Part shown: piece after piece, positions 1 through 7,989 of the stretch
Position numbering within the stretch: position 1 is the first letter of the stretch
Layout of the letters: every line of letters starts with the position of its first letter
Source: Ignavibacteriales bacterium
GTDB taxonomy: Bacteria > Bacteroidota > Ignavibacteria > Ignavibacteriales > Ignavibacteriaceae
Direction of reading: 5' to 3'
Assembly: GCA_003142915.1 (NCBI GenBank)
Contig: PLNZ01000303.1
Location: forward strand, 11,670-27,460
Length of the DNA: 15,791 nucleotides
Translations under genes and position numbers: made by a program
Notes under the pieces: generated by a model
What the model was told of the DNA's origin: nothing
Seen by the model: only the letters and a program-made list of their open reading frames with translations
Database searches by the model: none

Positions 1-735
1 AGCAATATTCAAACCGACCCGGCAACACCGGCTACAAAAGGTTTTCAAACTTTTTACCTGAACAGGCTTTTAGATTGGGATATCACGGGGTGGGATTTAA
101 AGTTCGGTATGCTTTATCAACTGACAAATGCGCGAATCGGATTTACGGTTCAATTCCCCAAGACTTATACAGTTAAAGAGAACTATAATGTAAGCGGCTA
201 CAGCCAGTTTAGTACAGGTTTATCGCCAAGCCTTGATCCATCATATTATAGCTACAATGATCAATACGATATTGTTACACCTTATGAATTGGGAGCCGGA
301 TTTTCAATAAATCTTTCAAGTCTGATCTTAAGCGCTCAGGCTACATTAATAGATTATTCCCAATTAAAATTTGAAAATGCAGATGGTTTGTCCGATCAGG
401 ATGTTAATAGTATAAATCAAAGTATTAAAGACAATTTAAAATCTGTTGTTAACTTTAATATAGGAGCAGAATATACAATACCGGATGTAGGATTAAGATT
501 AAGAGCCGGTTATCTCAGGCAGCCTGACGCATACCAGGGTGATCCTGCTTCTTATGATAGGAATTATGTCACGGGAGGTTTAGGATATTTAATCGATGAA
601 GCCGTAGCAATAGATTTTGCTTATGCTCACGGTTGGTGGAGTGATTACGGTGATAATTACGGCTCCAATGAATCCAGAACATATCAGAGTATTACGGATG
701 ACAGGGTAATTCTTTCAACAACTTATAGATTCTAA
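1..735 (+). CDS. Outer-membrane beta-barrel protein, FadL/OmpP1-like (3' part)
   Basis: The reading frame is open from the first base, so the gene begins outside the window; 244 C-terminal residues are visible. The visible part alternates short amphipathic strands with Gly/Asp/Tyr-rich turns and ends in TTYRF. A C-terminal Phe after an aromatic/basic strand is the usual Bam recognition signal of outer-membrane barrels. The pattern 'LGAGFSINLSS', 'NFNIGAEYTI', 'LRLRAGYLRQP' and 'VTGGLGYLIDEAVAIDFAYAHG' (last strands) resembles the C-terminal strands of the OmpP1/FadL/TodX family, which carries hydrophobic compounds such as long-chain fatty acids across the outer membrane. The N-terminal plug, which would decide the family, is missing, so substrate and exact family are inference. 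A strong terminator follows 11 nt after the stop, so this transcription unit is separate from rsgA. Confidence 0.75.
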   Translation, partial: SNIQTDPATPATKGFQTFYLNRLLDWDITGWDLKFGMLYQLTNARIGFTVQFPKTYTVKENYNVSGYSQFSTGLSPSLDPSYYSYNDQYDIVTPYELGAGFSINLSSLILSAQATLIDYSQLKFENADGLSDQDVNSINQSIKDNLKSVVNFNIGAEYTIPDVGLRLRAGYLRQPDAYQGDPASYDRNYVTGGLGYLIDEAVAIDFAYAHGWWSDYGDNYGSNESRTYQSITDDRVILSTTYRF

Positions 736-746
736 AATTTATTCAC

Positions 747-783
747 AACTTCTCCTGCTTTGGCAGCAGGAGAAGTTATTTTT
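747..783 (+). terminator. Rho-independent terminator of the FadL-like gene
   Basis: A perfect 13-bp stem (747-759 paired with 765-777; AACTTCTCCTGCT with its complement) encloses a 5-nt loop and is followed by ATTTTTCC. It lies just after the stop codon at 735 and before the rsgA promoter candidate. Confidence 0.9.
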
Positions 784-810
784 CCAAATAAAAAACCTCA
801 ATAACTGCAT

Positions 811-839
811 TTGACATAGAACTCCCCCGACATTATTTT
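811..839 (+). promoter_or_regulatory. Candidate sigma70-type promoter for rsgA
   Basis: TTGACA (811-816, a perfect -35) is followed after exactly 17 nt by TATTTT (834-839, four of six -10 positions). It lies between the upstream terminator and rsgA. The predicted transcript would start near 846, about 30 nt before the proposed rsgA start, which leaves room for the AGGAA ribosome-binding site. The match is by eye. If this organism uses the Bacteroidota-type primary sigma consensus, the call weakens. Confidence 0.5.
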
Positions 840-863
840 TAATAAAAATCTTTTTACTAATTT

Positions 864-877
864 AGGAATAGATCATT
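864..877 (+). promoter_or_regulatory. Ribosome-binding site and ATT start codon of rsgA
   Basis: AGGAA (864-868) is followed after 6 nt by ATT (875-877), which opens the peptide (M)KGTVSRIESKDYYVF. The frame has a TAG stop at 869-871, so only ATC (872) and ATT (875) lie between that stop and the conserved N-terminal strand. The first conventional start, TTG at 1049, would delete 58 residues of the conserved OB-fold. The position of the Shine-Dalgarno sequence favours ATT. Confidence 0.6.
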
Positions 878-1831
878 AAAGGAACAGTAAGCCGCATAGA
901 AAGTAAAGATTATTACGTTTTCTCGCAAGACGGAGAAGATTTTGTACGTTGTTCTCTTCCGGGAAAGTTCAAAAATGATATTAAACTAAAAAAAGATAAG
1001 CAATATCTGACAGATATTGTAGTAGTAGGTGATTATATTGAATATGAATTGAACCGGGATGGAAGCGGTGTTATAAATAAAATTGATAAGAGAAAGAATT
1101 ATCTTTCAAGGAAAACTCCAAGAATTAGAGGCGCCGGCTATAAAGGAGAAAGGCTTGAGCAAATAGTTGCTTCGAACATAGATAATTTTTTTATTGTAAG
1201 CAGCGTAGCTGAGCCGCCGTTTAATTACAAGACCCTCGACAGGATATTAGTTGCCGGAGAAAGCTCTTGCTTAAATATTAACATCATAATAAATAAAATT
1301 GATCTGGATAATGATAACTTTATTGGCTTTTGGACAAAGTTATATAAAAGGATAGGTTATAAAGTACTTACGACAAGCGTAATTTCTAATGAAGGAATTG
1401 ATAAATTAAAGAAACAATTAGAGGGCAGAAAGAATTTATTTTTTGGACAATCGGGTGTAGGTAAATCATCTCTGCTTAATAAAATGTTTCCCGAATTAAA
1501 ATTAAGGACAGGTAAAATAAGCGGCTTTACTGATAGAGGTATACATACTACGGTAACAAGCGTAATGATAAAAGTTGATCCCGCAACATATATAATTGAT
1601 ACGCCGGGAATTAGGGAAATAGCCCCCTTCGGCATAATGAAACAGGATCTTACTTATTATTTTATTGAATTCTCCGGTTTCCAAAAAAATTGTAAATTTA
1701 ATACCTGTACTCATAGCCATGAACCCGGTTGTGCAGTCTGCGAGGCTGTTAAGAATGGAGATATTACAACTGAGCGGTATGAGAGTTATCTCAGAATTCT
1801 GGAAACAATAGAGGAAGATAGCCTGCTTTAA
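875..1831 (+). CDS. rsgA: Ribosome small subunit-dependent GTPase A
   Basis: RsgA (YjeQ) is a circularly permuted GTPase that binds the 30S subunit late in assembly and checks its decoding centre. From ATT 875 the protein has 318 residues, a normal family length. An N-terminal OB-fold (about 1-65) is followed by the permuted G motifs: G4 NKID (140-143), then the G1 P-loop GQSGVGKS (191-198), switch region RGIHTT and G3 DTPG (242-245). A C-terminal zinc knuckle follows, with C273, C278, H280 and C286 in the family spacing C-x4-C-x-H-x5-C. The start is unusual: no ATG, GTG or TTG lies in frame before residue 59, and homology clearly continues upstream, so ATT 875 behind AGGAA is chosen. A base error turning ATG into ATT is the main alternative. 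The gene has its own terminator-promoter boundary upstream and probably belongs to no operon with the men genes, although no terminator separates it from menF. Confidence 0.95.
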   Translation: MKGTVSRIESKDYYVFSQDGEDFVRCSLPGKFKNDIKLKKDKQYLTDIVVVGDYIEYELNRDGSGVINKIDKRKNYLSRKTPRIRGAGYKGERLEQIVASNIDNFFIVSSVAEPPFNYKTLDRILVAGESSCLNINIIINKIDLDNDNFIGFWTKLYKRIGYKVLTTSVISNEGIDKLKKQLEGRKNLFFGQSGVGKSSLLNKMFPELKLRTGKISGFTDRGIHTTVTSVMIKVDPATYIIDTPGIREIAPFGIMKQDLTYYFIEFSGFQKNCKFNTCTHSHEPGCAVCEAVKNGDITTERYESYLRILETIEEDSLL

Positions 1832-1924
1832 TTGACTTAAATGTTTCAAAATTCTACATTTTATAATATTTTCCGGTGTGCATTATTTTTTAGTGTAATA
1901 AGCATTACATAAAATTTATACGGA

Positions 1925-1953
1925 TTGTAAAACTTTTTTTTATAAATTATATT
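1925..1953 (+). promoter_or_regulatory. Candidate promoter for the men cluster
   Basis: TTGTAA (1925-1930) and TATATT (1948-1953) are separated by 17 nt and lie just upstream of menF, giving a predicted leader of about 15-16 nt. A second, more distal pair, TTGACT (1832-1837) with TACATT (1855-1860), also has 17-nt spacing and starts immediately after the rsgA stop. The region is very AT-rich, so chance matches are likely and neither is proven. Confidence 0.35.
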
Positions 1954-1975
1954 TAATAGTGGTAAATTAAATTCT

Positions 1976-3388
1976 ATGACAGAAGACTTTATTTCTAGTG
2001 CGGTAACTTCTTTTTCTAATTTTTTATCAGAAAACAATATTAAGATTAAAGAGCTTAGTCCCTCAAATGTTCTTGTAAGCTATGCTATAGCTATTAATGA
2101 TTTTTCTGTTTACGAAAGGATAAATCATTTAACTAAAAGCTATGAAAGATCTTTTTATTTTGAGAAACCCGAAGAAAAATTTCTTATTTTCGGCGCTGAT
2201 GAAGCCCTGATAATTTCTGAAAACGGAGAGAGAAAATTTACTGCTATCGACAAAAAAATTAAAAATTTAAAAGAATTCTTTATTAATAATTGGGGAACAC
2301 TTCCGGTAAAGAAGATACCTTTATTTCTTGGCGGAATGAAATTTATGACCGATCATAATGATAGTGATTGGCAAGACTATGACGATTCCACATGGTTCAT
2401 TCCCGAAATTATGGTATTGAGCACGGAAGAAAATACGTATTTATTATTCAATTTTTATACTCAAGGGACTTTGGATAAAGAGATAGTAAAGAAATTCCGT
2501 GTAAAACTTGAAAAATTCCAAAAACAAGAGACTCCCAAAGAAAAATCAACAACACTAAAAATTTTAAGTAGTACCGGTGATACTCCAAAAGATAAAAAGA
2601 AATGGAAACAGCTTGTTGAAGAAGCGTTAGAGCAGATTTCCGAAAATCATATTGAAAAAGTTGTCCTTTCCAGGAAAGTCGAGTTGCTTTTATCATGTGA
2701 ATTGAATTTTAATAGTACTATTGAAAAGCTAAGAAGTCATCACCCGAATTGCTCTATTTTTATTTATCACCATGGCAAGTCTTCATTTTTTGGCGCCACT
2801 CCTGAAATGCTTGCTAAATTTACAGGAAGCAAAGTCGAAATTGATGTGCTTGCCGGTTCAGCGCCGCGAGGTAGCACTATTGAGGAAGACAACACAATAG
2901 AAAAAGAACTTCTTGCTGATAACAAGAACCTGCATGAACATGATATTGTTACCTATTATATAAAAAGGGCATTAGCCGGCTCTACGGAAAATCTTGTTAT
3001 TGAAAAACATTATTCAATTAAGAAGTTGGCAAATATTCAACATATCTGGTCAAAAATTTCGGCAATGCTTCTCTCTTCCGGTTCAATGATGATTTTATTA
3101 AAAGAATTGTATCCTACGCCTGCTATCTGCGGATTCCCCAAAGAGACTGCCTTACATTTTATAAAAAAGTCGGAAAATTACCGGCGAGGACTTTATTCAG
3201 GGATCATCGGATGGTTCAATTTAGAAGGAAATGGAGAATTTGTAGTTGCCCTTCGTTCTGCACTAACTGTCAATAATAAGATTATTGCTTTTGCCGGAAG
3301 CGGTATTGTGGATAATTCAAATCCTGAAAAAGAATACATGGAAACTGAATTAAAATTGAAAACTATACTGTCGTTATTCAATGACTAA
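1976..3388 (+). CDS. menF: Isochorismate synthase (menaquinone-specific)
   Basis: MenF converts chorismate to isochorismate, the first committed step of the o-succinylbenzoate menaquinone pathway. The 470-residue protein has a variable N-terminal half and a C-terminal chorismate-binding domain (about 205-465). Visible family motifs are EKVVLSRK with the likely general-base Lys228, GATPEML with the likely acid Glu277, LAGSAPRG (292-299), the metal-site region HEHDIV with Glu321, PTPAICGFPKETA (380-392), RRGLYSGIIGW (403-413), GEFVVALRSA (420-429), and GSGIVDNSNPEKEYMETELK near the end with the second acidic metal-ligand cluster. The PTPAICG and RGLYSG motifs and the absence of an anthranilate-synthase feedback motif favour isochorismate synthase over TrpE/PabB, and menD follows directly. 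The ATG is chosen because it gives a full-length protein just downstream of a promoter candidate; no good Shine-Dalgarno is visible. Confidence 0.95.
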   Translation: MTEDFISSAVTSFSNFLSENNIKIKELSPSNVLVSYAIAINDFSVYERINHLTKSYERSFYFEKPEEKFLIFGADEALIISENGERKFTAIDKKIKNLKEFFINNWGTLPVKKIPLFLGGMKFMTDHNDSDWQDYDDSTWFIPEIMVLSTEENTYLLFNFYTQGTLDKEIVKKFRVKLEKFQKQETPKEKSTTLKILSSTGDTPKDKKKWKQLVEEALEQISENHIEKVVLSRKVELLLSCELNFNSTIEKLRSHHPNCSIFIYHHGKSSFFGATPEMLAKFTGSKVEIDVLAGSAPRGSTIEEDNTIEKELLADNKNLHEHDIVTYYIKRALAGSTENLVIEKHYSIKKLANIQHIWSKISAMLLSSGSMMILLKELYPTPAICGFPKETALHFIKKSENYRRGLYSGIIGWFNLEGNGEFVVALRSALTVNNKIIAFAGSGIVDNSNPEKEYMETELKLKTILSLFND

Positions 3389-5153
3389 AATAAAAATTAA
3401 CCGGAATATACTTTTGACCGGGTCTTTTGTAAATGAACTTTCTGCACTCGGCGTTAAATATGTTTCGCTTTCGCCGGGTTCAAGAAATACACCATTAACT
3501 TTAGCCTTTGCAAATAATAAAAAAATAAAATCTTTTATTCATATTGATGAAAGAAGTAGCGGATTTTTTGCCCTTGGACTTGCTAAAGCATCAAATACTC
3601 CTGTTGCTGTAGTTTGTACTTCAGGTACAGCCACAGCGGAATTATACCCCGCAATTGTGGAAGCCTATCAACAAAGAGTCCCTTTAATTATTTGTACCGC
3701 CGACAGACCGCCTGAACTATTAAACCGGGGCGCTAATCAGACTATTAATCAAGATAATCTCTACAGAAATCATATTAGATGGTTTTATAACTCCGGCTTA
3801 CCTGAACCCAATATAAAGAAAATCAGAAATCTTAAACTTGCAGCATGTAGTGCGGTTTATTACAGCACAATAAAATCCCGTGGACCGGTTCATTTAAATT
3901 TTCCTTTTAAAAAACCTTTTGAGCCTAAATCTTATACAGATGAAATTGATGAAAAAATATTAATTTTTGCCGAAGATACTTTATCAGTAAAAGAGAGACC
4001 TTGTACCTGTAATCATACTGATATAGTTAAAGAAAAATGGTTTTTAAATATTTTAAAATACTTTGAAAAACTTGAACGCGGATTGATTATAGTCGGACCA
4101 GATAATTATAATCCGGAATTTCTGAATAATTGCCAAATATTATCACAAAAGCTTTTGTACCCTATACTTGCCGATGGAACTTCCCAGTTAAGATTTGGGA
4201 ATCATTGTAAAGAGAATATTATTACAAATTTTGATGCATTTCTTCGCCCGGGAAAATTTTCAACAACTCATCAGCCGGATATAATAATTCAATTCGGGAG
4301 GACAGTTACTTCAAAAGGGCTGGATACTTTTCTAAGTAACTGCACTGCGGCAAGATTTATGGTGAATGAGTTTGGTGATTGGTTTGACCCGGCAAATAAA
4401 GCATTAGCTGCATATGCCTGCGAACCTTATATTTTCTGCAAGGAGATGATAAAGTTAATTGACTCTCTACGTTTTACACGGGAAAATAGTTCCTGGCTCC
4501 AGGCTTTTAATTCGGAAGAAAAAACTTCTTCTAAACTTAAAACAAAAATCATCAATAATTCAAGTTTCCCAAATGAAAGCAGAATAGTAAATGAAATATT
4601 AAATGCCGTTCCGGATAAATGCCAAATTATGGTTTCCAACAGCATGCCGGTAAGGGATTTTGATTACTTTGCTTCATGCAGTGAAAAGGATATTATTGTT
4701 TATAGCAACAGAGGAGCGAGCGGAATTGATGGTATTACTTCCACTGCATTGGGAATTGCTGCTGCAAATAAAAAACCGACATTATTAATAACAGGTGATT
4801 TAGCTTTTTACTACGATCTTAATGGACTCCTAAGTGCGAAAAATTATAATATCCCCATTGTTATCGTTTTAATTAATAATAACGGCGGCGGAATTTTTGA
4901 AGTCCTTCCTATCTCAAACTACGGCAAAATTTTCAAAAAATATTTTCTTGTTGCTCATAACCTTGAATTTAAGAATTTCGTAAAGGCATTCAGCGGTAAT
5001 TATAAATTGATCAAAAGCTGGAAAAATCTAAATTCTTCCCTGCGCTCAGCTTTTAAGTCAAAACGATTTTCCGTACTGGAAATTAAAACAAATGCTGCAG
5101 ATTCATTTAAAACGAGAAGAAAGTTTTGGAAAGCTGCAGCAAATAATTCATAA
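3381..5153 (+). CDS. menD: 2-succinyl-5-enolpyruvyl-6-hydroxy-3-cyclohexene-1-carboxylate synthase
   Basis: MenD is a thiamine-diphosphate enzyme that joins decarboxylated 2-oxoglutarate to isochorismate, giving SEPHCHC. At 590 residues it has the usual length. The N-terminal Pyr domain shows SPGSRNTPL (31-39), HIDERSSGFFALGLA with the cofactor-activating Glu57, TSGTATAE (80-87) and TADRPPEL followed by QTINQ. The middle domain (about 210-370) is less conserved. The C-terminal PP domain shows SNRGASGIDG (442-451) and the ThDP/Mg motif GDLAFYYDLNG (472-482) to NNNGGGIF (499-506). The ATG lies inside menF, with an 8-nt overlap (ATGACTAA), and has no separate Shine-Dalgarno, so translation is probably coupled to menF. 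Confidence 0.97.
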   Translation: MTKIKINRNILLTGSFVNELSALGVKYVSLSPGSRNTPLTLAFANNKKIKSFIHIDERSSGFFALGLAKASNTPVAVVCTSGTATAELYPAIVEAYQQRVPLIICTADRPPELLNRGANQTINQDNLYRNHIRWFYNSGLPEPNIKKIRNLKLAACSAVYYSTIKSRGPVHLNFPFKKPFEPKSYTDEIDEKILIFAEDTLSVKERPCTCNHTDIVKEKWFLNILKYFEKLERGLIIVGPDNYNPEFLNNCQILSQKLLYPILADGTSQLRFGNHCKENIITNFDAFLRPGKFSTTHQPDIIIQFGRTVTSKGLDTFLSNCTAARFMVNEFGDWFDPANKALAAYACEPYIFCKEMIKLIDSLRFTRENSSWLQAFNSEEKTSSKLKTKIINNSSFPNESRIVNEILNAVPDKCQIMVSNSMPVRDFDYFASCSEKDIIVYSNRGASGIDGITSTALGIAAANKKPTLLITGDLAFYYDLNGLLSAKNYNIPIVIVLINNNGGGIFEVLPISNYGKIFKKYFLVAHNLEFKNFVKAFSGNYKLIKSWKNLNSSLRSAFKSKRFSVLEIKTNAADSFKTRRKFWKAAANNS

Positions 5154-5198
5154 TTGTAACGCGAATTGCTCAATCGCATATTAATTTAACACAACAAT

Positions 5199-6020
5199 TT
5201 GAGAATTAAACTTAACGATGTAACTCTTAATATTGAAGAATACGCACACAATTCTTCTGCAAAAGACTATATTTTTTTTCTTCACGGCTTTACAGGTTCA
5301 GTAAATGACTGGAATGAAATAATCCCATCACTAAGACAAAACTTTCATATTATTGCAATAGATTTAATAGGACATGGCAAAAGCGATTCGCCGGAAGACT
5401 TATCTTACTATCCTGCTGAATCGGTCATAGAACAAATACATCAGACAATATTATATTTTACAAATAACCCGGTTATTATTGTTGGGTATTCTATGGGCGG
5501 AAGAGCAGCTTTATGTTTTGCTTCAAAGTATCCGCAAATGTTAAAGGGATTGATTCTTGAAAGTGCAAGCGCCGGAATTATTGAAGAGAATATACGAAGA
5601 GAACGAACAGAAAATGATGAAAAGCTTGCTGAATTTATTGAGACACATCCCCTGGAAGAGTTCGTTGATTATTGGATAAATATCAGTCTGTTTAATTCAC
5701 AAAAAAATATTTCTGAAGAAAAGTTAGAAAAAATAAAAAAATTAAAATTAAAAAATTCTAAAACCGGCCTGGCAAACAGTTTGCGGGGTTTCAGTACAGG
5801 AAAGATGCCGTCTCTTTTTAATGATATTAGAAAAGTAATCGCAAAAACACTTTTAGTATCAGGTGAGCATGATTTAAAATATACCGGCATTAATGCCGAA
5901 TTAGTAAAAATTTTCCCCGCTGCAAACCACATAATTATAAAGAATGCCGGGCATAATGTTCATCTTGAACAGCCTTCTTCATTTATTAATGTGATAAATG
6001 ACTTTCTCAATAGATTCTAA
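5199..6020 (+). CDS. menH: 2-succinyl-6-hydroxy-2,4-cyclohexadiene-1-carboxylate synthase (alpha/beta hydrolase fold)
   Basis: MenH removes pyruvate from SEPHCHC to give SHCHC. The 273-residue protein is a compact alpha/beta hydrolase: oxyanion-region motif FLHGFTGS (27-34), nucleophile elbow GYSMGG with Ser98, VSGEHD with Asp225, and AGHNVHLEQP with His252, a complete Ser-Asp-His triad. The short charged cap between about 130 and 205 fits MenH. Its place between menD and menB, and the LHGFTG and GYSMGGR motifs, support MenH over an unrelated esterase. The start must be TTG at 5199: an in-frame TAA sits at 5187-5189, with no other start codon between, and the peptide then begins directly with the first beta strand. 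It lies 45 nt after menD; no clear Shine-Dalgarno is visible, so its translation may be weak. Confidence 0.9.
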   Translation: MRIKLNDVTLNIEEYAHNSSAKDYIFFLHGFTGSVNDWNEIIPSLRQNFHIIAIDLIGHGKSDSPEDLSYYPAESVIEQIHQTILYFTNNPVIIVGYSMGGRAALCFASKYPQMLKGLILESASAGIIEENIRRERTENDEKLAEFIETHPLEEFVDYWINISLFNSQKNISEEKLEKIKKLKLKNSKTGLANSLRGFSTGKMPSLFNDIRKVIAKTLLVSGEHDLKYTGINAELVKIFPAANHIIIKNAGHNVHLEQPSSFINVINDFLNRF

Positions 6021-6076
6021 GTTTACTATTTTTTTGATACTTTTGTAAGCTTTGTTATTAAAACCTTAGGTGAAGC

Positions 6077-6910
6077 ATGAATTTTAATTGGGAAAAAGTA
6101 AAAGATTATACGGATATCATCTATGAAAAGATGGATGGTATTGCAAAAATTACTATTAACAGACCTGAAATTAGGAATGCCTTTCGCCCCGAAACTGTGA
6201 AGGAAATGTATGATGCATTTTCAAATGCACGCGAAGATCAATCAATTGGAGTAATATTGCTAACCGGGAAAGGGCCCGCAAAAGACGGTATATATGCTTT
6301 TTGTTCCGGCGGCGACCAGAGAATTCGCGGAGATAAAGGATATGTAGGTAAAGACGGCGTACCAAGATTGAATGTACTCGATCTTCAAAAATTAATTAGA
6401 AGCATACCTAAACCGGTTATTGCGCTTGTCGCCGGTTATGCAATCGGCGGCGGACATGTTCTGCATGTTGTATGCGATTTAACTATTGCCGCTGAAAATG
6501 CAATCTTTGGGCAAACAGGGCCAAAAGTCGGAAGTTTTGACGGTGGTTTTGGCGCCAGTTATCTTGCAAGACTAGTCGGCCAAAAGAAAGCCCGCGAAAT
6601 ATGGTACTTATGCAGGCAGTACAATGCACATGAAGCTTTGGAAATGGGATTAATAAATAAAATTGTCCCTGTTGAAGAACTTGAAGAAGAAGGCGTAAAT
6701 TGGGCAAAGAAAATTTTAGAGCACAGTCCTATGGCAATTCGTTTGCTTAAGTCTTCTTTTAACGCAGAGCTTGATGGTCAGACTGGAATACAGGAACTGG
6801 CTGGTAATGCAACCTTGCTTTATTATATGAGCGAAGAAGCCCAGGAAGGAAAGAATGCTTATCTTGAGAAACGGAAACCGGAGTTCGATAAATTCCCAAA
6901 ACTTCCTTAA
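6077..6910 (+). CDS. menB: 1,4-dihydroxy-2-naphthoyl-CoA synthase
   Basis: MenB, a crotonase-family enzyme, closes the second ring of o-succinylbenzoyl-CoA to form DHNA-CoA. The 277-residue protein shows CSGGDQ (76-81) and GYAIGGGHVLH (120-130) for the CoA-thioester oxyanion hole, then GQTGPKVGSFDGG (145-157). Key residues align with E. coli MenB at a constant offset of 8: Gly148 for Gly156 of the bicarbonate site, Asp155 for Asp163, and Tyr250 for Tyr258. A glycine at 148 places it with the bicarbonate-dependent (type I) enzymes. The C terminus KRKPEFDKFPKLP is also typical of MenB. The ATG is preceded by AGGTGA (6068-6073), one of the better ribosome-binding sites in this cluster. A 56-nt spacer separates it from menH. 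Confidence 0.97.
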   Translation: MNFNWEKVKDYTDIIYEKMDGIAKITINRPEIRNAFRPETVKEMYDAFSNAREDQSIGVILLTGKGPAKDGIYAFCSGGDQRIRGDKGYVGKDGVPRLNVLDLQKLIRSIPKPVIALVAGYAIGGGHVLHVVCDLTIAAENAIFGQTGPKVGSFDGGFGASYLARLVGQKKAREIWYLCRQYNAHEALEMGLINKIVPVEELEEEGVNWAKKILEHSPMAIRLLKSSFNAELDGQTGIQELAGNATLLYYMSEEAQEGKNAYLEKRKPEFDKFPKLP

Positions 6911-7077
6911 TATCTTTTTGAATCATTAAATAAAACGTGTTATTTGATTTTTCCGGATTGATGTCTTTGCATTATGTTGTAACAAGCAACGGATTATATT
7001 TTAATTCTGAACAACGAATTAATTAAAGCTGATTATACTCTTTATAAGATAAATTATTAGAATAAATAATAGTGTTA

Positions 7078-7989
7078 ATGGAAAAAACTTTACAAAGCAA
7101 TAGGCAATTAGTTACAAGAAAATTTAAAAGCTGGATTATTGCCGGCAGACCTAAAACACTTCTTGCAGCAATTGTTCCGGTAGTAGTTGGCTCCGCTCTT
7201 GCAATAAACAAAGGAAAATTTGTTTTATTATTTTCGGTAATTGCGCTCCTTTGCTCTCTATTAATCCAGGTTGGTACAAATTTCACAAACGATCTTTATG
7301 ACTTTCTTAAAGGAGCCGACAGCGAAGATAGAAAAGGACCGCTTAGAGTCTTAGCCGCCGGTTTAATTTCGGTAAAAGAAATGAAAATCGGAGTTGTTTT
7401 TATATTCTCTGCAGCTTTTATTCTTGGACTAATTTTAGTTTATGAAGCGGGTCCGGTTATTTTAGTTATCGGTATCTTATCAATAATTGCAGGTATAACA
7501 TATACAGCTGGCCCCTTCCCGTTAGCTTATAACGGGCTTGGTGATATTTTTGTATTCATGTTTTTTGGTATAGCAGGAACTACCGGAACTTATTACATTC
7601 AGGTTAAAGAGTTTTCAATGGTTTCTTTTTTAACATCAATACCGGTGGGTGCTTTGATTACCGATATACTTGTCGTTAACAATTACAGGGATATAGAAGA
7701 AGATAAAGCTGCAGGTAAGAGAACTCTGGCAGTTATTTTTGGTAAAGATTTTACCAGATTTCAATTTATTTTTTTAATATTAACTTCCTTTGCAATCCCT
7801 GCTGTTCTATATTTCTTCTTTGACTTCAAATACTGGATCTTACTTCCGTATTTAACTTTTCCAATTGCGTATAAGCTTATAATTATGCTTTATACTATTG
7901 AAGGATTTCAATTAAATAAAACATTGGAACTTACTGCAAAACTTTCCGCACTATACGGATTTCTTTTCGCTGCAGGGTTAATATTATGA
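7078..7989 (+). CDS. menA: 1,4-dihydroxy-2-naphthoate polyprenyltransferase
   Basis: MenA attaches the polyprenyl chain to DHNA at the inner membrane, giving demethylmenaquinone. From ATG 7078 it has 303 residues with about eight or nine hydrophobic segments, as expected for the UbiA superfamily. The two Asp-rich metal/diphosphate motifs are present: NDLYD (71-75), followed by DRKGPLRVLAAG, and NNYRDIEEDKAAGKRTLAV with Asp205 and Asp209. The NDLYDFLKGAD and GP..VLAAGLIS signature separates MenA from UbiA and heme O synthases. A GTG at 7072 is an alternative start two codons upstream; neither has a clear Shine-Dalgarno. It follows menB after 167 nt, the largest gap in the cluster, and overlaps menC by 4 nt. 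Confidence 0.93.
   Translation: MEKTLQSNRQLVTRKFKSWIIAGRPKTLLAAIVPVVVGSALAINKGKFVLLFSVIALLCSLLIQVGTNFTNDLYDFLKGADSEDRKGPLRVLAAGLISVKEMKIGVVFIFSAAFILGLILVYEAGPVILVIGILSIIAGITYTAGPFPLAYNGLGDIFVFMFFGIAGTTGTYYIQVKEFSMVSFLTSIPVGALITDILVVNNYRDIEEDKAAGKRTLAVIFGKDFTRFQFIFLILTSFAIPAVLYFFFDFKYWILLPYLTFPIAYKLIIMLYTIEGFQLNKTLELTAKLSALYGFLFAAGLIL

Noticed and set aside
1357..1849. Minus-strand open frames across rsgA (92 and 115 codons)
   Set aside because: They lie fully antisense to a clear rsgA frame and show no family motifs or ribosome-binding sites.
6038..6045. TACTTTTG, a match to the Bacteroidota -7 promoter element, upstream of menB
   Set aside because: No TTTG-type -33 element lies at the proper distance upstream, and such an 8-mer is common in AT-rich spacers.
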